Positions 21,507 to 32,112 of a stretch of 64,000 nucleotides of DNA are shown here, piece by piece. The position numbers were made by a program, and so were the translations under genes. Every line of letters begins with the position of its first letter. Within the stretch, counting starts at the first letter, position 1. The notes under the pieces are model-generated. The model saw only the letters and a program-made list of their open reading frames with translations, was not told the origin of the DNA and made no database searches. The DNA is from Leptodactylus fallax (lineage: Eukaryota; Chordata; Amphibia; Anura; Leptodactylidae): contig CAMRHE010000351.1 in the NCBI GenBank assembly GCA_947044405.1, positions 1,549,001-1,613,000 of the forward strand, given 5' to 3'.

Positions 21507-24500
21507 ATGGAGAAGCGATATAGCTCAGAGGGGAACCTCCCACTAGCTACTACATGGGATTACCGACCTCCTGTTCCTCCCCTGGTTCAGGTAAAGGAAG
21601 AACCCCGCTCAGCCAGTTACCCCCCCAGTATGGCCGTCGCTAGCAGTTCCTCTAGTGACAGTGCTATTAGCACTTTAGCCAGGCTGACTGAAATGTTAGC
21701 TCAGGGCCTGCAGGCCACTCACTACAAGAAACTAAAAGTATTCTCTGGTAATGTCCCAGTACCACAAGGGGAGGAAAACTTTGAGATATGGAAAGAACAT
21801 ACTCTCCAATGCCTGAAGGAATGGTCTTGCTCTGAAGAAGGCAAGCGGCAGCGTATCAGTGAAAGTTTGCAGTCTCCTGCTGCAGAATTGATCCGCTTGT
21901 ACAGAGACTCTCATGAAGGAGTGAGTGCATTGGACTATATACAAGTACTGTCTGATCACTTTGAGCCATACTATGACCTTGCCCAGATGGTTACTGATTA
22001 CCGAATGGTTCGTCAAAAAGAAGGGGAAAATGTCTCTACTTTTATTAACCGTTTACAGTTACTTCTTTCACGTCTGGTGTACCACACAGCTATATCTACT
22101 TCAGAGGTAGACGCTATGAGAACCAGTCAGTTGGTGAGAGGGTTACAACCTCATCATCCTCTTGCTCAAGTACTCAAGGTCTTACTATCTGATAGAGTCC
22201 TTCCATTTCCTGACTTAATGAAGTTAGTGAAGAAACAAGAAGCTGACATTAGTTTTAGTACCCCTAAGAAAGCGAAAAGCATCTCTAAAGAAGATGTTGT
22301 TCCTAATTCAAACAAGGACAAACCAGCGGAGCGGTCACAACTTAGACAGTCCGCCACTCCACCCACTGCCACTCAATGGAGGAAGGATGCTAGAACCTGT
22401 TATAAATGTGGTCAGACGGGCCATACTGCCAGACAGTGTACGGAGGACAGTGAGGGATTGAGACACAGTGCTGTCTTCTCTATTCAGAATCAAAGACACC
22501 GAAGGAAGGCGGGCCGAGTAAAGACCAGAGGCGCTATCGCGGGCTCCAGGTCCGTTGTCAAAGTCACTGTCAATGGTCATGCCGCTCCTGCCCTGTTTGA
22601 TACAGGATCTCAAGTGACCCTGATTTATCGCTCGTTCTACCAAAAGTATCTGAGGGATATACCTCTTCAGTCTACGGGACAAATGAAATTGTGGGGGCTT
22701 AATTCAGGATCATATCCTGTAGATGGCAGCCTACAAGTAGTTATAGCTGTCCCTGAATTAGAAGATCAGAGTGTCGCTCCCATGAAGATTACGGCTCTTG
22801 TCTGTCCTGATACAGGGGATTCTTGTGCAGCTCCTGTGATACTTGGCACTAATTGTCCCGCAGTGCATTATGCTTTTCAGAAGTTTCTTGGAAGAGATTG
22901 GAACCCTGTAGCTCAGCCGGTGAATATATCTTCTGATCTTAGAGAACTCTGTGATGCCCTGTCTACTGGCTATCGACATGGAATGGTATATCATATCGGT
23001 GAGAGAACCGTGGAAGTTTCTGCCGGCGGGGAGAGAATTCTGAGAGTAGCCTCCAGCATTGCTCCCGATTTGCTTGAAGGGGGGAGTTATGTCCTTATGG
23101 AAACCCCTGAAGAAATGATTAACCAGAATGGCTGGATGGTGATCCCAGAGAGAAAGGACTGGAGAAATAAAGTGGAGTTATCTACCTGTGTGACAGTGAG
23201 GAACTGTTCACCGCATCCGATTGTAATTGGACCATACCAGAATGTGGCCCACTGCTACCCTGTGCTTGGAGTAAATCCATACGCTGAAGTGTGCAGGATT
23301 CAAATCCGAGATGCAATCCCTAATCTCAATCTTGACTTGAGTGATCCACATTTACCAGAGGCCTGGAATCAGCGACTGACACAGAAGTTGTCTGAATTAT
23401 CGGAAGTGTTCTCCATGGATGATATGGATGTAGGTTGTGCTAAAAGTGCTCAACACACTTTCCGATTGACCGATTCTACTCCCTTCCGGGAGCGACCACG
23501 GAGAGTTGCTCCAAAGGATGTTGATGAGTTAAGACAGACTCTACAGCAAATGAAAGGTCAGGGGATCATTGTGGACAGTAAGAGCCCCTATGCCTCACCT
23601 ATTGTGGTGGTAAGAAAAAAATCTGGAGCAATTCGCCTATGTGTGGATTACAGAACTCTGAACCGGAGAACCTTACCTGATCAGTATACACTGCCGAGAA
23701 TTGAAGAAGCTCTGGAAGCTCTGAATGAAAACTGTTGGTTCACAGTGCTGGACCTAAGATCGGGATACTATCAAGTCCCAATGGCACCTGAGGATCAGGA
23801 AAAGACAGCCTTCATATGCCCCTTGGGTTTCTTTCAGTTCACTCGTATGCCGCAAGGTACAAAAGGTGCGCCAGCAACGTTCCAAAGGTTGATGGAAAGA
23901 GTGTTAGGTGATTTAGTGCCCCGGGAATGCCTTGTATATCTTGATGACATTATTGTGTTTGGAAAGACGCTGGAAGAACATGAAGAACGACTCATGAGAG
24001 TACTCCAACGCTTAAAAGAAGAGGGGCTGAAGTTGTTGGCTGACAAATGCAAATTTTGTAGATCTTCGGTCACTTATGTAGGTCATATTGTTTCTGCTGA
24101 AGGAGTTGCTACCGATCCTGGTAAGATTGAAGCTGTGGTGAATTGGCCCCGACCGCAAAATATTACGGAGTTGCAATCTTTCTTGGGGTTTTGTGGATTC
24201 TATCGACGATTTGTGGAAGGATATTCAAAAATTGCTCGAGCCCTCCTCGACCTGTTGAAGAGTGATGCAGGAGATCCGGGAAAGAAGAAAGGGTCTTCCA
24301 AAAGCCTTTTTGGCGATAGGTGGACTGTGGATTGTGAAGAAGCATTTAAGTTGTTGAAGAAGAAATTGACAGAAGCTCCCGTTCTGGCTTATGCTGATGC
24401 ACAGAAGCCATATGTGCTACATGTAGATGCCAGCTTTGAAGGATTAGGTGGCGTGCTGAACCAAGAATACCCGGCCGGGTTACGGCCCATAGCTTTCATA

Positions 24501-26726
24501 AGTCGAAGTCTTTCTCCCAGCGAGAAAAATTATCCAGTACATAAATTGGAGTTTTTGGCGCTCAAGTGGGCGATTGTTGATAAATTACATGACTATTTAT
24601 ACGGAGCCACGTTTGAAGTAAGAACAGACAACAATCCACTGACATACGTTTTGTCAACCGCTAAACTCGATGCTACAGGACATCGCTGGTTGGCGGCTTT
24701 ATCCAACTACCAATTCACACTCAAGTATAAATCGGGGCCTAAGAACATTGGGGCAGATGCTCTATCAAGACGGCCTGGATTACCTAGTCCGGAAGTAGTG
24801 GATGAATGGGAAGAAGTGCCAAGTCCTGGAGTAGGAGCTTTGTGTGCCATGGCTGCTGTAGTTGAAGACCGAGTAGCCTTTTCTGAAACTCGGCTTATTG
24901 ACTCTATTGGGGGAGGTCCCGAAGCTGTACCAGACATGTTTGCCTACCCTGCCGCTTTAGGATCCTTTGAGAGTTGTTCTATATCTTCAAAGCGAATGAT
25001 CTGGAGTCAAAAGACTGATCCTTTAATTGGACCTCTTTATCAAGCAGTGAGTTCTCAAGACAGAGAAATGTTAAAGACATCCCTACCCTCTGAATGCAGT
25101 CAACTTCTACGAGATTGGGAGAAGTTTGAAATAGACAATGGCCTACTTTATCGTGTGGTGCTGTATCATGATCACCCTGGAAGGCGCCAACTAGTTATTC
25201 CAAGCTGCTTTCAGAAGATGATTTTCCGAAGTCTGCATGATTATCATGGTCATTTGGGACCTGAGAAGACTTATGGCCTAATACAAGACCGATTCTACTG
25301 GCCCAAAATGAGAGATACCGTGACTCGTCTGTGTAGGTGCTGTCGCAGATGTTTGCAGAGGAAGACTGTCCCGGTTCGAGCGGCCTTCATGGGACACTTG
25401 AAGAGTTCGGGCCCCATGGATCTTGTCTGCATAGACTTCCTTTGTATTGACAACGACTCCAGAGGATTTGGAAATGTATTGGTGGTGACTGATCACTTCA
25501 CACGATATGCTCAAGCCTTTCCGACTAAGGATCAAAAAGCAGTCACTGTTGCAAGAGTGCTTTGGGAAAAGTATTTTATCCATTATGGCTTACCACACCG
25601 GTTGCATTCTGATCAAGGCCGGGATTTTGAGAGTAACCTGATCAAAGAGTTACTTCAGTTGTTGAACATCCGCAAAAGTCGGACGACGCCTTACCATCCA
25701 GAGGGAGATGCCCTTCCTGAAAGATTTAACAGGACTTTACTTGATATGCTTGGTACCTTACGAATTGAGGATAAGCGATCCTGGAGTCGAAAAGTGGAGG
25801 CTATGGTGCATGCCTATAATAGTACAAGGCACGAGAGCACAGGATATTCACCATACTTTCTGATGTTTGGAAGAGAGCCTAGGCTACCTATTGACATCTT
25901 GTTGGGAGTCTCTACCGATGGTATCAGTCATCGAGATCATTACCGATACGTGGCACGTTTGAAAGAAACGCTTAAGAGTGCTTATCAGCTGGCTGAGGAA
26001 AATGCAGCCAAAGTGAATGAAGGAAATAAAAGGAGATTTGATCTTCGAGTAAGATACCGAGAATTGAACCCTGGGGACCATGTTCTGCTACGGAATTTGG
26101 GAGCATCTGCAAAACATAAGCTGGCTGATCGATGGCGGAGTGAACTCTTTACAGTGGTAGATCGGTTGCCTGGAATACCAGTCTACAAGATAAAAGGACG
26201 GGACGGGAGGATCAGGACTTGGCATAGAAATCATTTGTTGCCTGTACCTCAGATTGATGGTATGGATATCTCCAATGATGGCTCGGCCTGCGATTCTCCA
26301 CAGTCCTTAGCCGATATTCCACCTGACCTTCCTGAAACTCCTGAGAGTGATTGGACTGTGGCTCCTGAAGTTCCTAGATCACCAGTATCTTCTCCTTCAG
26401 GGAGACCTATGAACCCTCAAACTCCAGAATTCGTACCTAGATCTGTGTCTACAGATGAGCAGGGATCTAGCTCTCCTACGCCACCAGCACCATCCCCTCC
26501 CATGGCAGACAACCCTAGTTTAGGGCCTGGACATGCTAGTTTACCTCAGAGAGAGGTACGGAGAGGAGAGAGAATTAGACACCCTCCACCTATGCTGACA
26601 TATGATAGTTTGGGGGACCCCAGATTTACTACTCAGCCTCATTTATACCATGCTTGGGTGGGTGCAGTGTCCACTTTGGTCAATATGTTACCAATTTTCG
26701 CTCCTGCTGGCATGTATACCTATTAA
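21507..26726 (+). CDS. Ty3/gypsy Gag-Pol polyprotein, about 1739 aa
   Basis: A single frame encodes Gag, protease, RT, RNase H and integrase. I chose ATG 21507; the open frame extends six codons further to a GTG. Numbering is from this Met. Gag (about 65-240) resembles PNMA proteins ('VFSGN..GEENFEIWKEH'). A CCHC knuckle lies at 298-311 (CYKCGQTGHTARQC). Protease has DTGS at 365 and 'VILGTN' further on. RT has 'LCVDYRTLN' and YLDD at 811-814. RNase H has 'HVDAS' with Asp 974 and a late GADALSRR. Integrase has the His pair at 1244/1249 with a Cys cluster, then Asp 1310, Asp 1369 and Glu 1405, which gives DD35E. A GPY/F-like module ('LNPGDHVLLRN') and a Pro/Ser-rich tail of about 150 residues follow. 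Gag and Pol lie in one frame without a stop or frameshift signal, so protein ratio must be set by processing or another means. Confidence 0.97.
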   Translation: MEKRYSSEGNLPLATTWDYRPPVPPLVQVKEEPRSASYPPSMAVASSSSSDSAISTLARLTEMLAQGLQATHYKKLKVFSGNVPVPQGEENFEIWKEHTLQCLKEWSCSEEGKRQRISESLQSPAAELIRLYRDSHEGVSALDYIQVLSDHFEPYYDLAQMVTDYRMVRQKEGENVSTFINRLQLLLSRLVYHTAISTSEVDAMRTSQLVRGLQPHHPLAQVLKVLLSDRVLPFPDLMKLVKKQEADISFSTPKKAKSISKEDVVPNSNKDKPAERSQLRQSATPPTATQWRKDARTCYKCGQTGHTARQCTEDSEGLRHSAVFSIQNQRHRRKAGRVKTRGAIAGSRSVVKVTVNGHAAPALFDTGSQVTLIYRSFYQKYLRDIPLQSTGQMKLWGLNSGSYPVDGSLQVVIAVPELEDQSVAPMKITALVCPDTGDSCAAPVILGTNCPAVHYAFQKFLGRDWNPVAQPVNISSDLRELCDALSTGYRHGMVYHIGERTVEVSAGGERILRVASSIAPDLLEGGSYVLMETPEEMINQNGWMVIPERKDWRNKVELSTCVTVRNCSPHPIVIGPYQNVAHCYPVLGVNPYAEVCRIQIRDAIPNLNLDLSDPHLPEAWNQRLTQKLSELSEVFSMDDMDVGCAKSAQHTFRLTDSTPFRERPRRVAPKDVDELRQTLQQMKGQGIIVDSKSPYASPIVVVRKKSGAIRLCVDYRTLNRRTLPDQYTLPRIEEALEALNENCWFTVLDLRSGYYQVPMAPEDQEKTAFICPLGFFQFTRMPQGTKGAPATFQRLMERVLGDLVPRECLVYLDDIIVFGKTLEEHEERLMRVLQRLKEEGLKLLADKCKFCRSSVTYVGHIVSAEGVATDPGKIEAVVNWPRPQNITELQSFLGFCGFYRRFVEGYSKIARALLDLLKSDAGDPGKKKGSSKSLFGDRWTVDCEEAFKLLKKKLTEAPVLAYADAQKPYVLHVDASFEGLGGVLNQEYPAGLRPIAFISRSLSPSEKNYPVHKLEFLALKWAIVDKLHDYLYGATFEVRTDNNPLTYVLSTAKLDATGHRWLAALSNYQFTLKYKSGPKNIGADALSRRPGLPSPEVVDEWEEVPSPGVGALCAMAAVVEDRVAFSETRLIDSIGGGPEAVPDMFAYPAALGSFESCSISSKRMIWSQKTDPLIGPLYQAVSSQDREMLKTSLPSECSQLLRDWEKFEIDNGLLYRVVLYHDHPGRRQLVIPSCFQKMIFRSLHDYHGHLGPEKTYGLIQDRFYWPKMRDTVTRLCRCCRRCLQRKTVPVRAAFMGHLKSSGPMDLVCIDFLCIDNDSRGFGNVLVVTDHFTRYAQAFPTKDQKAVTVARVLWEKYFIHYGLPHRLHSDQGRDFESNLIKELLQLLNIRKSRTTPYHPEGDALPERFNRTLLDMLGTLRIEDKRSWSRKVEAMVHAYNSTRHESTGYSPYFLMFGREPRLPIDILLGVSTDGISHRDHYRYVARLKETLKSAYQLAEENAAKVNEGNKRRFDLRVRYRELNPGDHVLLRNLGASAKHKLADRWRSELFTVVDRLPGIPVYKIKGRDGRIRTWHRNHLLPVPQIDGMDISNDGSACDSPQSLADIPPDLPETPESDWTVAPEVPRSPVSSPSGRPMNPQTPEFVPRSVSTDEQGSSSPTPPAPSPPMADNPSLGPGHASLPQREVRRGERIRHPPPMLTYDSLGDPRFTTQPHLYHAWVGAVSTLVNMLPIFAPAGMYTY

Positions 26727-26835
26727 CCTGTTGTGACTCTGTAAATGCAAAAGCAACCATATTGATATTGTCATTGGTAATGTTGACTGTATACTATGAC
26801 TTTGTATGTCTTTGACGTGACGTAAAGATTTCACC

Positions 26836-26845
26836 AGAGGGAGAG
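26836..26845 (+). promoter_or_regulatory. Polypurine tract of gypsy element
   Basis: AGAGGGAGAG lies directly before the right LTR's TGTAG, the normal position for plus-strand priming. Confidence 0.85.
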
Positions 26846-27848
26846 TGTAGGGAACTGCCATTTCTACTAGTATATAATGTATCTGGCTTCTTTGCCCCTG
26901 CAGTTTGGCTTCAGAGACCCCAGGCATTTAGTGCAAGTTTTGTTTTGTAAATACAGTGAGTCAGACACATGTGAGGCAGAGCTGCTGGGGGGAGAGATGT
27001 GAGCAGAGCTGCTGAGACAGACATGTTATGTCTGGGGGAGTCTAAGAGCCACTTGTTCCTCTTTACTTCACAGTATATAGTTAGGTATGTGTTACCCCCT
27101 ATATACTCACAGGACCTAGCTAGTAACCGTAGTTAGGGATCAATATATATATAGTTCAGGGCAGTGATAGGTTAGGCTTCCGAAGGCCAACTAGCTAGTT
27201 AGAGGCCCGGTGGCACTAGTAGTTTAGCCGGCAGGTTAAGGACTCAGTGTTAGGGTAGTCAGGCCTGCATCTACTGCCGTCACCGTCGCCCTGTTTGCTG
27301 CCTGTGAAGAATCTCACCATCATCATCATCTCCTGATCGGCTGTCTGTCATCTCCTGGAAGAATCCGAGGATCCACAGTCATCCACAGGGGCCCCTGCAT
27401 CTCTTCTGTTGCCTGGAGGTATTGTGCACCGGACTATTGCTATATATCTATATATATACCCGGGTATATAACCTAAGACGGTTGAGGACTTGCTGGTTGT
27501 TGTAGTATTGCTGTGTTCTGAGTATATTTTATGTATGTATTATTACCCTGTTGATTCTTATAAAGCTACTGTTATAACCTTATGTGGTATCTGTATGTAT
27601 TCTTCAGACTGTGAGATTAGTACAGTGATCCTTGTTAAGGCTACTAACTGTACTTCATGGGTAAGTCCCAGGAAGAGATCCTCCCTGTAATACAGAGGCT
27701 CTATCCTGGGTGGAGGCACTGATATATTTCATATATGTTCCCACTCTTCCCTTCAGCGAAGGCTTCAGGTCCCATTATACACACAGGTCAGCGCCAGAGT
27801 CTGTTGCGGGAGGGATAATACTCATACCCCCCCCCAAATAGGGCTACA
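26846..27848 (+). repeat. Gypsy 3' LTR
   Basis: It is near-identical to 20458-21462: seven substitutions plus a shorter C run. It ends CTACA and is followed by the target duplication CATC. Confidence 0.97.
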
Positions 27849-27852
27849 CATC

Positions 27853-28180
27853 CATATGTTTTATCCAGCAAACATGTGCTCAAGATTATCCATCTCAGGG
27901 GTGCAAAACATATGGGGCAGCATATCTAAACGTGTTCTAGAAAACTGGCTGTGTTGCCCATAACAGTCAATCAGGTTCCAAATTTTAGTTTTGCAAAAAC
28001 TGATAAAAAAAAAAGTAAAACAGGATAAAACCGCAATGCAATTTTGTAAGGTTTTTGGAAAATCTAGACATATTGGGGGAGATTTATTAATCCCTCTACG
28101 GCAGCTTTCTGGCTTAGAGGGTGATAGTGTGGTGCACATTTATTGCAAGACCCTTTTGTGTGAATGTGGGGGAATTAGTG
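27853..28180. other. Pre-insertion flank of gypsy element
   Basis: This is gene-free. A 'gggggagatttattaa' segment near 28075 belongs to a dispersed repeat type common in this kind of genome (recollection). Confidence 0.35.
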
Positions 28181-28990
28181 ATTACAGAATTAACTTTGTT
28201 TGTGAACAACCTACAATCACAAAAATATGTTTGTGTGCACACAAAATCTATTTTTTTTAATGGAATGCACAAAAATAATTTTGTGATGCTGCTTAGTTTG
28301 TGTGTGCAGAATTAGTTTTGTGAAATCATTTTGTTATATTGTTTATTTTGTTATTTTTGTGTCACAAAATCTATTTTTGAATAAAATGTCATTTTGTCAC
28401 AAAAAATCTAATTTTTGCGTAAATAATCATTTTGTTAAACAAAAATAATTTTGTCACACACAATTCTTTGTGATCACAGAATCACAAAAATCTTGTACAC
28501 ACAAAAATACATTTTGTAACAAATGGGAGCAAATACAGTGGCATTTTTCTCATTGTGAACAGAAATTAACCAACCAATATTTAAAAAAGAATGGTATTTT
28601 GTGACAAAGAATGTTATTTTGTCAAATAGAATATTATTTTGCGACACTGAATGTTATTTTGTCACAGAATTTTATTTTCTAACACAGAATTCTGTCTTGC
28701 AAGACTTGTCACCAAATAAAACAGTGACACAAAATTAAATTCTGTGCAACAAAATAACATCTTGGTTTACAAAATAAAATTCTGTGCCACAATATTCTAT
28801 AGACCTAGAATGTGATCTTTGTGCACACAAAGTGAGCATAAAATATATTACTTGAGCACATATATTGTATATTTTTCTGTATACAGAATCTATTTTGTGT
28901 TAGTGAAATGCATTTTGTGATAATAACATGTTTTTACTGTATTCTTTCTTGACAAAATGCATTCTATTTCAAAATACATGTTGAACAAAT
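28181..28990. repeat. TTTTGT/ACAAAA foldback-rich degenerate repeat
   Basis: About 800 bp are built of short, irregularly spaced copies of ATTTTGT and ACAAAAT, often joined as 'attttgtcacaaaa' palindromes (e.g. near 28370, 28393, 28440, 28605). No fixed unit length could be seen. On either strand the same words recur, so the region can fold in many registers. No coding capacity. Confidence 0.75.
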
Positions 28991-29818
28991 GGCGCCCACT
29001 GAATATATCCTAAAGCCACCCTCAGCTAAATCAATAGAGCTTGTGAGCATTATCACTCAGTTATTACCTGGCCACTATCCTGATATACTGTACGTGTTTT
29101 AATAGTTACTTTACTCATATTCCTTGTGAAATAACAATTTTGAAGCTTCTGTTCTTAGAACTGTGTATTGTGCCATTCCTCTGTTATTCCTCCTGGAAAT
29201 ATGTGAATAAATTATCATTTTTTGATAATACACAGTCTAGCTCTGTCCAGTAGAGTTGACTGTTCTCTTTAACTCCACAAAGTTTTTCTCACTATAACTT
29301 ACTCCACAGGTCCCCCAATAATCACAAGAATGGGGGTCCTATATCCATTGTCTGAAGACCGCAACGGTTGCGCATGTGAGTAGCTACTTCATTCAAATTC
29401 TAAATGGTTGACAGAGATATTGTACTCCCATCCAGTCCCATAGAAACCGAGTGGAACAGCAGTGAGGGAAACAGGCTTAAGATCGTGGGGATTCCAGATG
29501 TGAAACCATCAGTGATCAAATACTTATCATCTATCCTTTGGATAGGTAATATGTTGCTATGGTGCGGAATCCTTTTTAAGGGCTGGTCTATTTTTGGCTT
29601 TGAGGAGCAAGAGAATTTTTACTATTTTTAAAGTCCCATAACCTTTTTTTTTATTTATAGAGTGTCAGAACTGTATGAAGGCTTGTTTTTTATGGGATAA
29701 TTTGTATTTTTAAAGGAGGCTTTGTGAGTTTATATGTAATTTATTAATGAACTCACCTTTTAGTTATTATTTTTTGATGGGGGTGACATGGAAAACTCCC
29801 TGTATCACGTAGTATATG
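28991..29818. other. Gene-free; MITE debris near 29330-29600
   Basis: The 'tatcctttggataggtaat' segment near 29535 resembles interiors of the TTAA elements, without intact termini. Nothing else was recognised. Confidence 0.4.
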
Positions 29819-29822
29819 TTAA

Positions 29823-30137
29823 AGGGGTTGTCCAGGATTTGGAGCAAACTCTGGGGCAACCAGGATAGGTGAAATAAAAAAAAAAAAATAGACATGCTCA
29901 CCAGTCCCGGTCCCCTTTATCTCCTGTGCCATGACTTGCCACACTAGAAGCAGAGAGGCTCACATGACCACTGACACCAATTAGTGGCCTCAGTGGTCCC
30001 TGGAGAAGGCCTGGAGAAGGATCAATGAAATCCTTGACCAGCAACCACTGAGGTCACTGATTGGTCTCAGCAGTCATGTGAGCCTCTCTGCTTCTGCTAT
30101 TGGCTTGAAAGGGGACCGGGATGCCATAACTTCAGCA
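29823..30137 (+). mobile_element. TTAA MITE, right end lost
   Basis: After TTAA 29819-29822 comes 'aggggttgtccagg'. The interior has inverted arms ('agcagagaggctcacatgac' near 29948 and its complement near 30070). No right terminus is present before the mariner MITE at 30140. Confidence 0.7.
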
Positions 30138-30139
30138 TA

Positions 30140-30500
30140 CAGGGGCATCTCAATAAATTAGAATATATTTGAAACGTTTATTTCTTTCAGTAATTATATT
30201 AAAAAAGTGACCTCCTATATTTTCTAGATTCTTTACACACAGAGTCTTCTATTTCAAGTGTTTTATTTCTGTAAATGTTGATTATGGATTACAGGTAATG
30301 AAAACCCAAATCTAAGAAAATTAGAATATATATATTAGAATTCAGTGTCACCTGCCAAGGTTTCCTAAGCCTGTAAATGGTCCCTCAGTCTGGTTCAGTA
30401 GGACACACAATCATGGAAGACGCTGATTATGGATTGTATTACTGAATTACTGAAATGCATGAACGTTTCAAAGATATTCTAATTTATTGAGATGCACCTG
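30140..30500. mobile_element. Mariner/Tc-type MITE with about 57-bp TIRs
   Basis: It is flanked by TA at 30138-30139 and 30501-30502. Ends CAGGGGCATCTCAATAAATT../..AATTTATTGAGATGCACCTG are inverted and extend about 57 bp with few mismatches ('gaaacgttt', 'tttcagtaatt'). At 361 bp and without transposase sequence it is a deletion derivative. Confidence 0.93.
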
Positions 30501-30524
30501 TAACTTCGGCTGTGTTTGCCTTAT

Positions 30525-30865
30525 AGAGATAGAAATTGGATAGATAGGTTCCTAGGAGCCCTAAGAGTATTCTACACTATGTTTTATAGATAGGTTCCTA
30601 GGAGGCCTGACAGTATTCTACACTATGTTTTATAGATAGGTTCCTAGCAGTCCTGACAGTGTTCTACACTATGTTTTATAGATAGGTTCCTAGGGGTCCT
30701 GACAGTGTAATACACTATGTTTTATAGATAGGTTCCTAGGAGCCCTGACAGTGTTCTACACTATGTTTTATAGATAGGTTCCTAGGAGCCCTGACAGTGT
30801 AATACACTATGTTTTATAGATAGGTTCCTAGGAGCCCTGACAGTGTTCTACGCTATGTTTTAAGC
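30525..30865. repeat. 46-bp satellite array, seven units
   Basis: Anchors 'cctagg/cctagc' lie at 30551, 30597, 30643, 30689, 30735, 30781 and 30827, exactly 46 bp apart. The unit sequence is the same as in the 2864-3534 array. Its left flank ('ctgtgtttgccttatagaga..') matches the flank of that array, so the two share an origin that includes unique DNA. Confidence 0.97.
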
Positions 30866-31611
30866 CAATTTAAAATCTGGTTCTTACCGAACTTAATCAA
30901 CCCAAAACAAATCAGAGACCCAAGCTGGCCGAACTTGAAACGAATCCTGAGGGGTTTGCCCATCTTTAATTGGAAATTGGAAACATGCAACACCTCTCAC
31001 CACATCCCCTTCCTTGAAAGTCGCAAGGGTGGTGTAAAAGTGAAAAAAGTGGGATTTAAACAAAAATTAGCAACTTTTTCATGCCCTGTATGCCAGAAAA
31101 CTAGTGTACAACATTAATCTCCCTTGTTGTGTTGAAAGGAGACATCAGGCTGTAATAGTCTATCCAATTCCAGGAAGGGGTTAACATTACAGGCATTATT
31201 TAGTGTGAGTAACATAGTGGGTTGCTCACTTTGGTCTGTATATTGCAGGGTAAGGCAGGTCCTCTTTCCAACCGCTCTCCATTCTAGGCAATAGATGTGG
31301 ATCATGACCAGATGACCCTCTCTATTAACCTAATAGGGTAAAAGAAAAAAAAATGTTTTTTTCTTTTTTTGTTAAAACAGGGAACATTTTAATTGTATTC
31401 AATATTTTTAGATTTCTGAAACTTAGATATTATTTTATTCTATTTACTATATGGTATATGTAATGTTTTTAGTGCATGTCCAATACAATCCACAGTCATA
31501 ATATTTTACCTCATTGCATTGTGACTCAGAAGTCATAGCGGCTAAACTAATCCTACAGCGAGGTTTAATTTAGAAATATATGAGTTTCTCTGAAACCAAT
31601 TTAATCTGAGC
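30866..31611. other. No recognised feature
   Basis: This interval is gene-free and lacks repeats matched elsewhere in the window. Confidence 0.4.
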
Positions 31612-31615
31612 TTAA

Positions 31616-31696
31616 CCCTCGTCAGGCTGCATAATTTTACAACATTACAGGCTGCATAGGAATAGGTACAATTGTACCTACTCAGCCGGACGAGGG
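31616..31696. mobile_element. 81-bp TTAA mini-element
   Basis: It lies between TTAA 31612-31615 and TTAA 31697-31700, with ends CCCTCGTCAGGCTG../..CAGCCGGACGAGGG. Inner 'aggtacaattgtacct' is a perfect palindrome and 'ggctgcat' is repeated. It is the shortest clear TTAA element here. Confidence 0.85.
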
Positions 31697-31700
31697 TTAA

Positions 31701-32108
31701 GGGCCAAAGCTTCAATCTACACTAAGGTGAGCGGCAACACGAGAACTGTAGATGTCAGGTGAGTAACAATGGCTTGTGTAAACCTGGAATGTTAATGTGC
31801 AAGTTTTATATTTCCCTACATGGTACAGATGTCTCAATTTCCCATTAAACGATTAAATACATTCTGGCAAAATTATTGACAGACTGCAATACACAATACA
31901 ACCACTGGGTGGCCATGACCACATAAAGGATACATTTCTTGCGATACGATGCAAAATCCTGTTCTATAGAAAGCTGGTCATCTCATAAAACACATACGGT
32001 ATTTAGACATGCCAAGAGAAAATGTAGAGAAGATAATCAATATTAAGAAGCTACATTGATGTACTTGAAAAGTAAAGTCTACTTTCTTTAAAGTATTAAA
32101 GTTTCAAA
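31701..32108. other. No recognised feature
   Basis: This interval is gene-free. Confidence 0.4.
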
Positions 32109-32112
32109 TTAA

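Larger units (their letters stand above)
20458..27848 (+). mobile_element. Full-length Ty3/gypsy LTR retrotransposon, 7.4 kb
   Basis: Two LTRs (1005 and 1003 bp) flank one gag-pol frame. There is a 4-bp target duplication CATC (20454-20457 and 27849-27852), a primer site just inside the left LTR and a purine tract just before the right LTR. By eye the LTRs differ at seven substitutions plus a two-base difference in a C run, about 0.7 %, so the insertion is recent relative to everything around it. All catalytic motifs are present and no stop interrupts the frame, so the copy may still be competent. Confidence 0.97.

Noticed and set aside
21507..22430. Host PNMA gene
   Set aside because: The PNMA-like region is continuous with protease, RT and integrase and lies between LTRs, so it is retrotransposon Gag.
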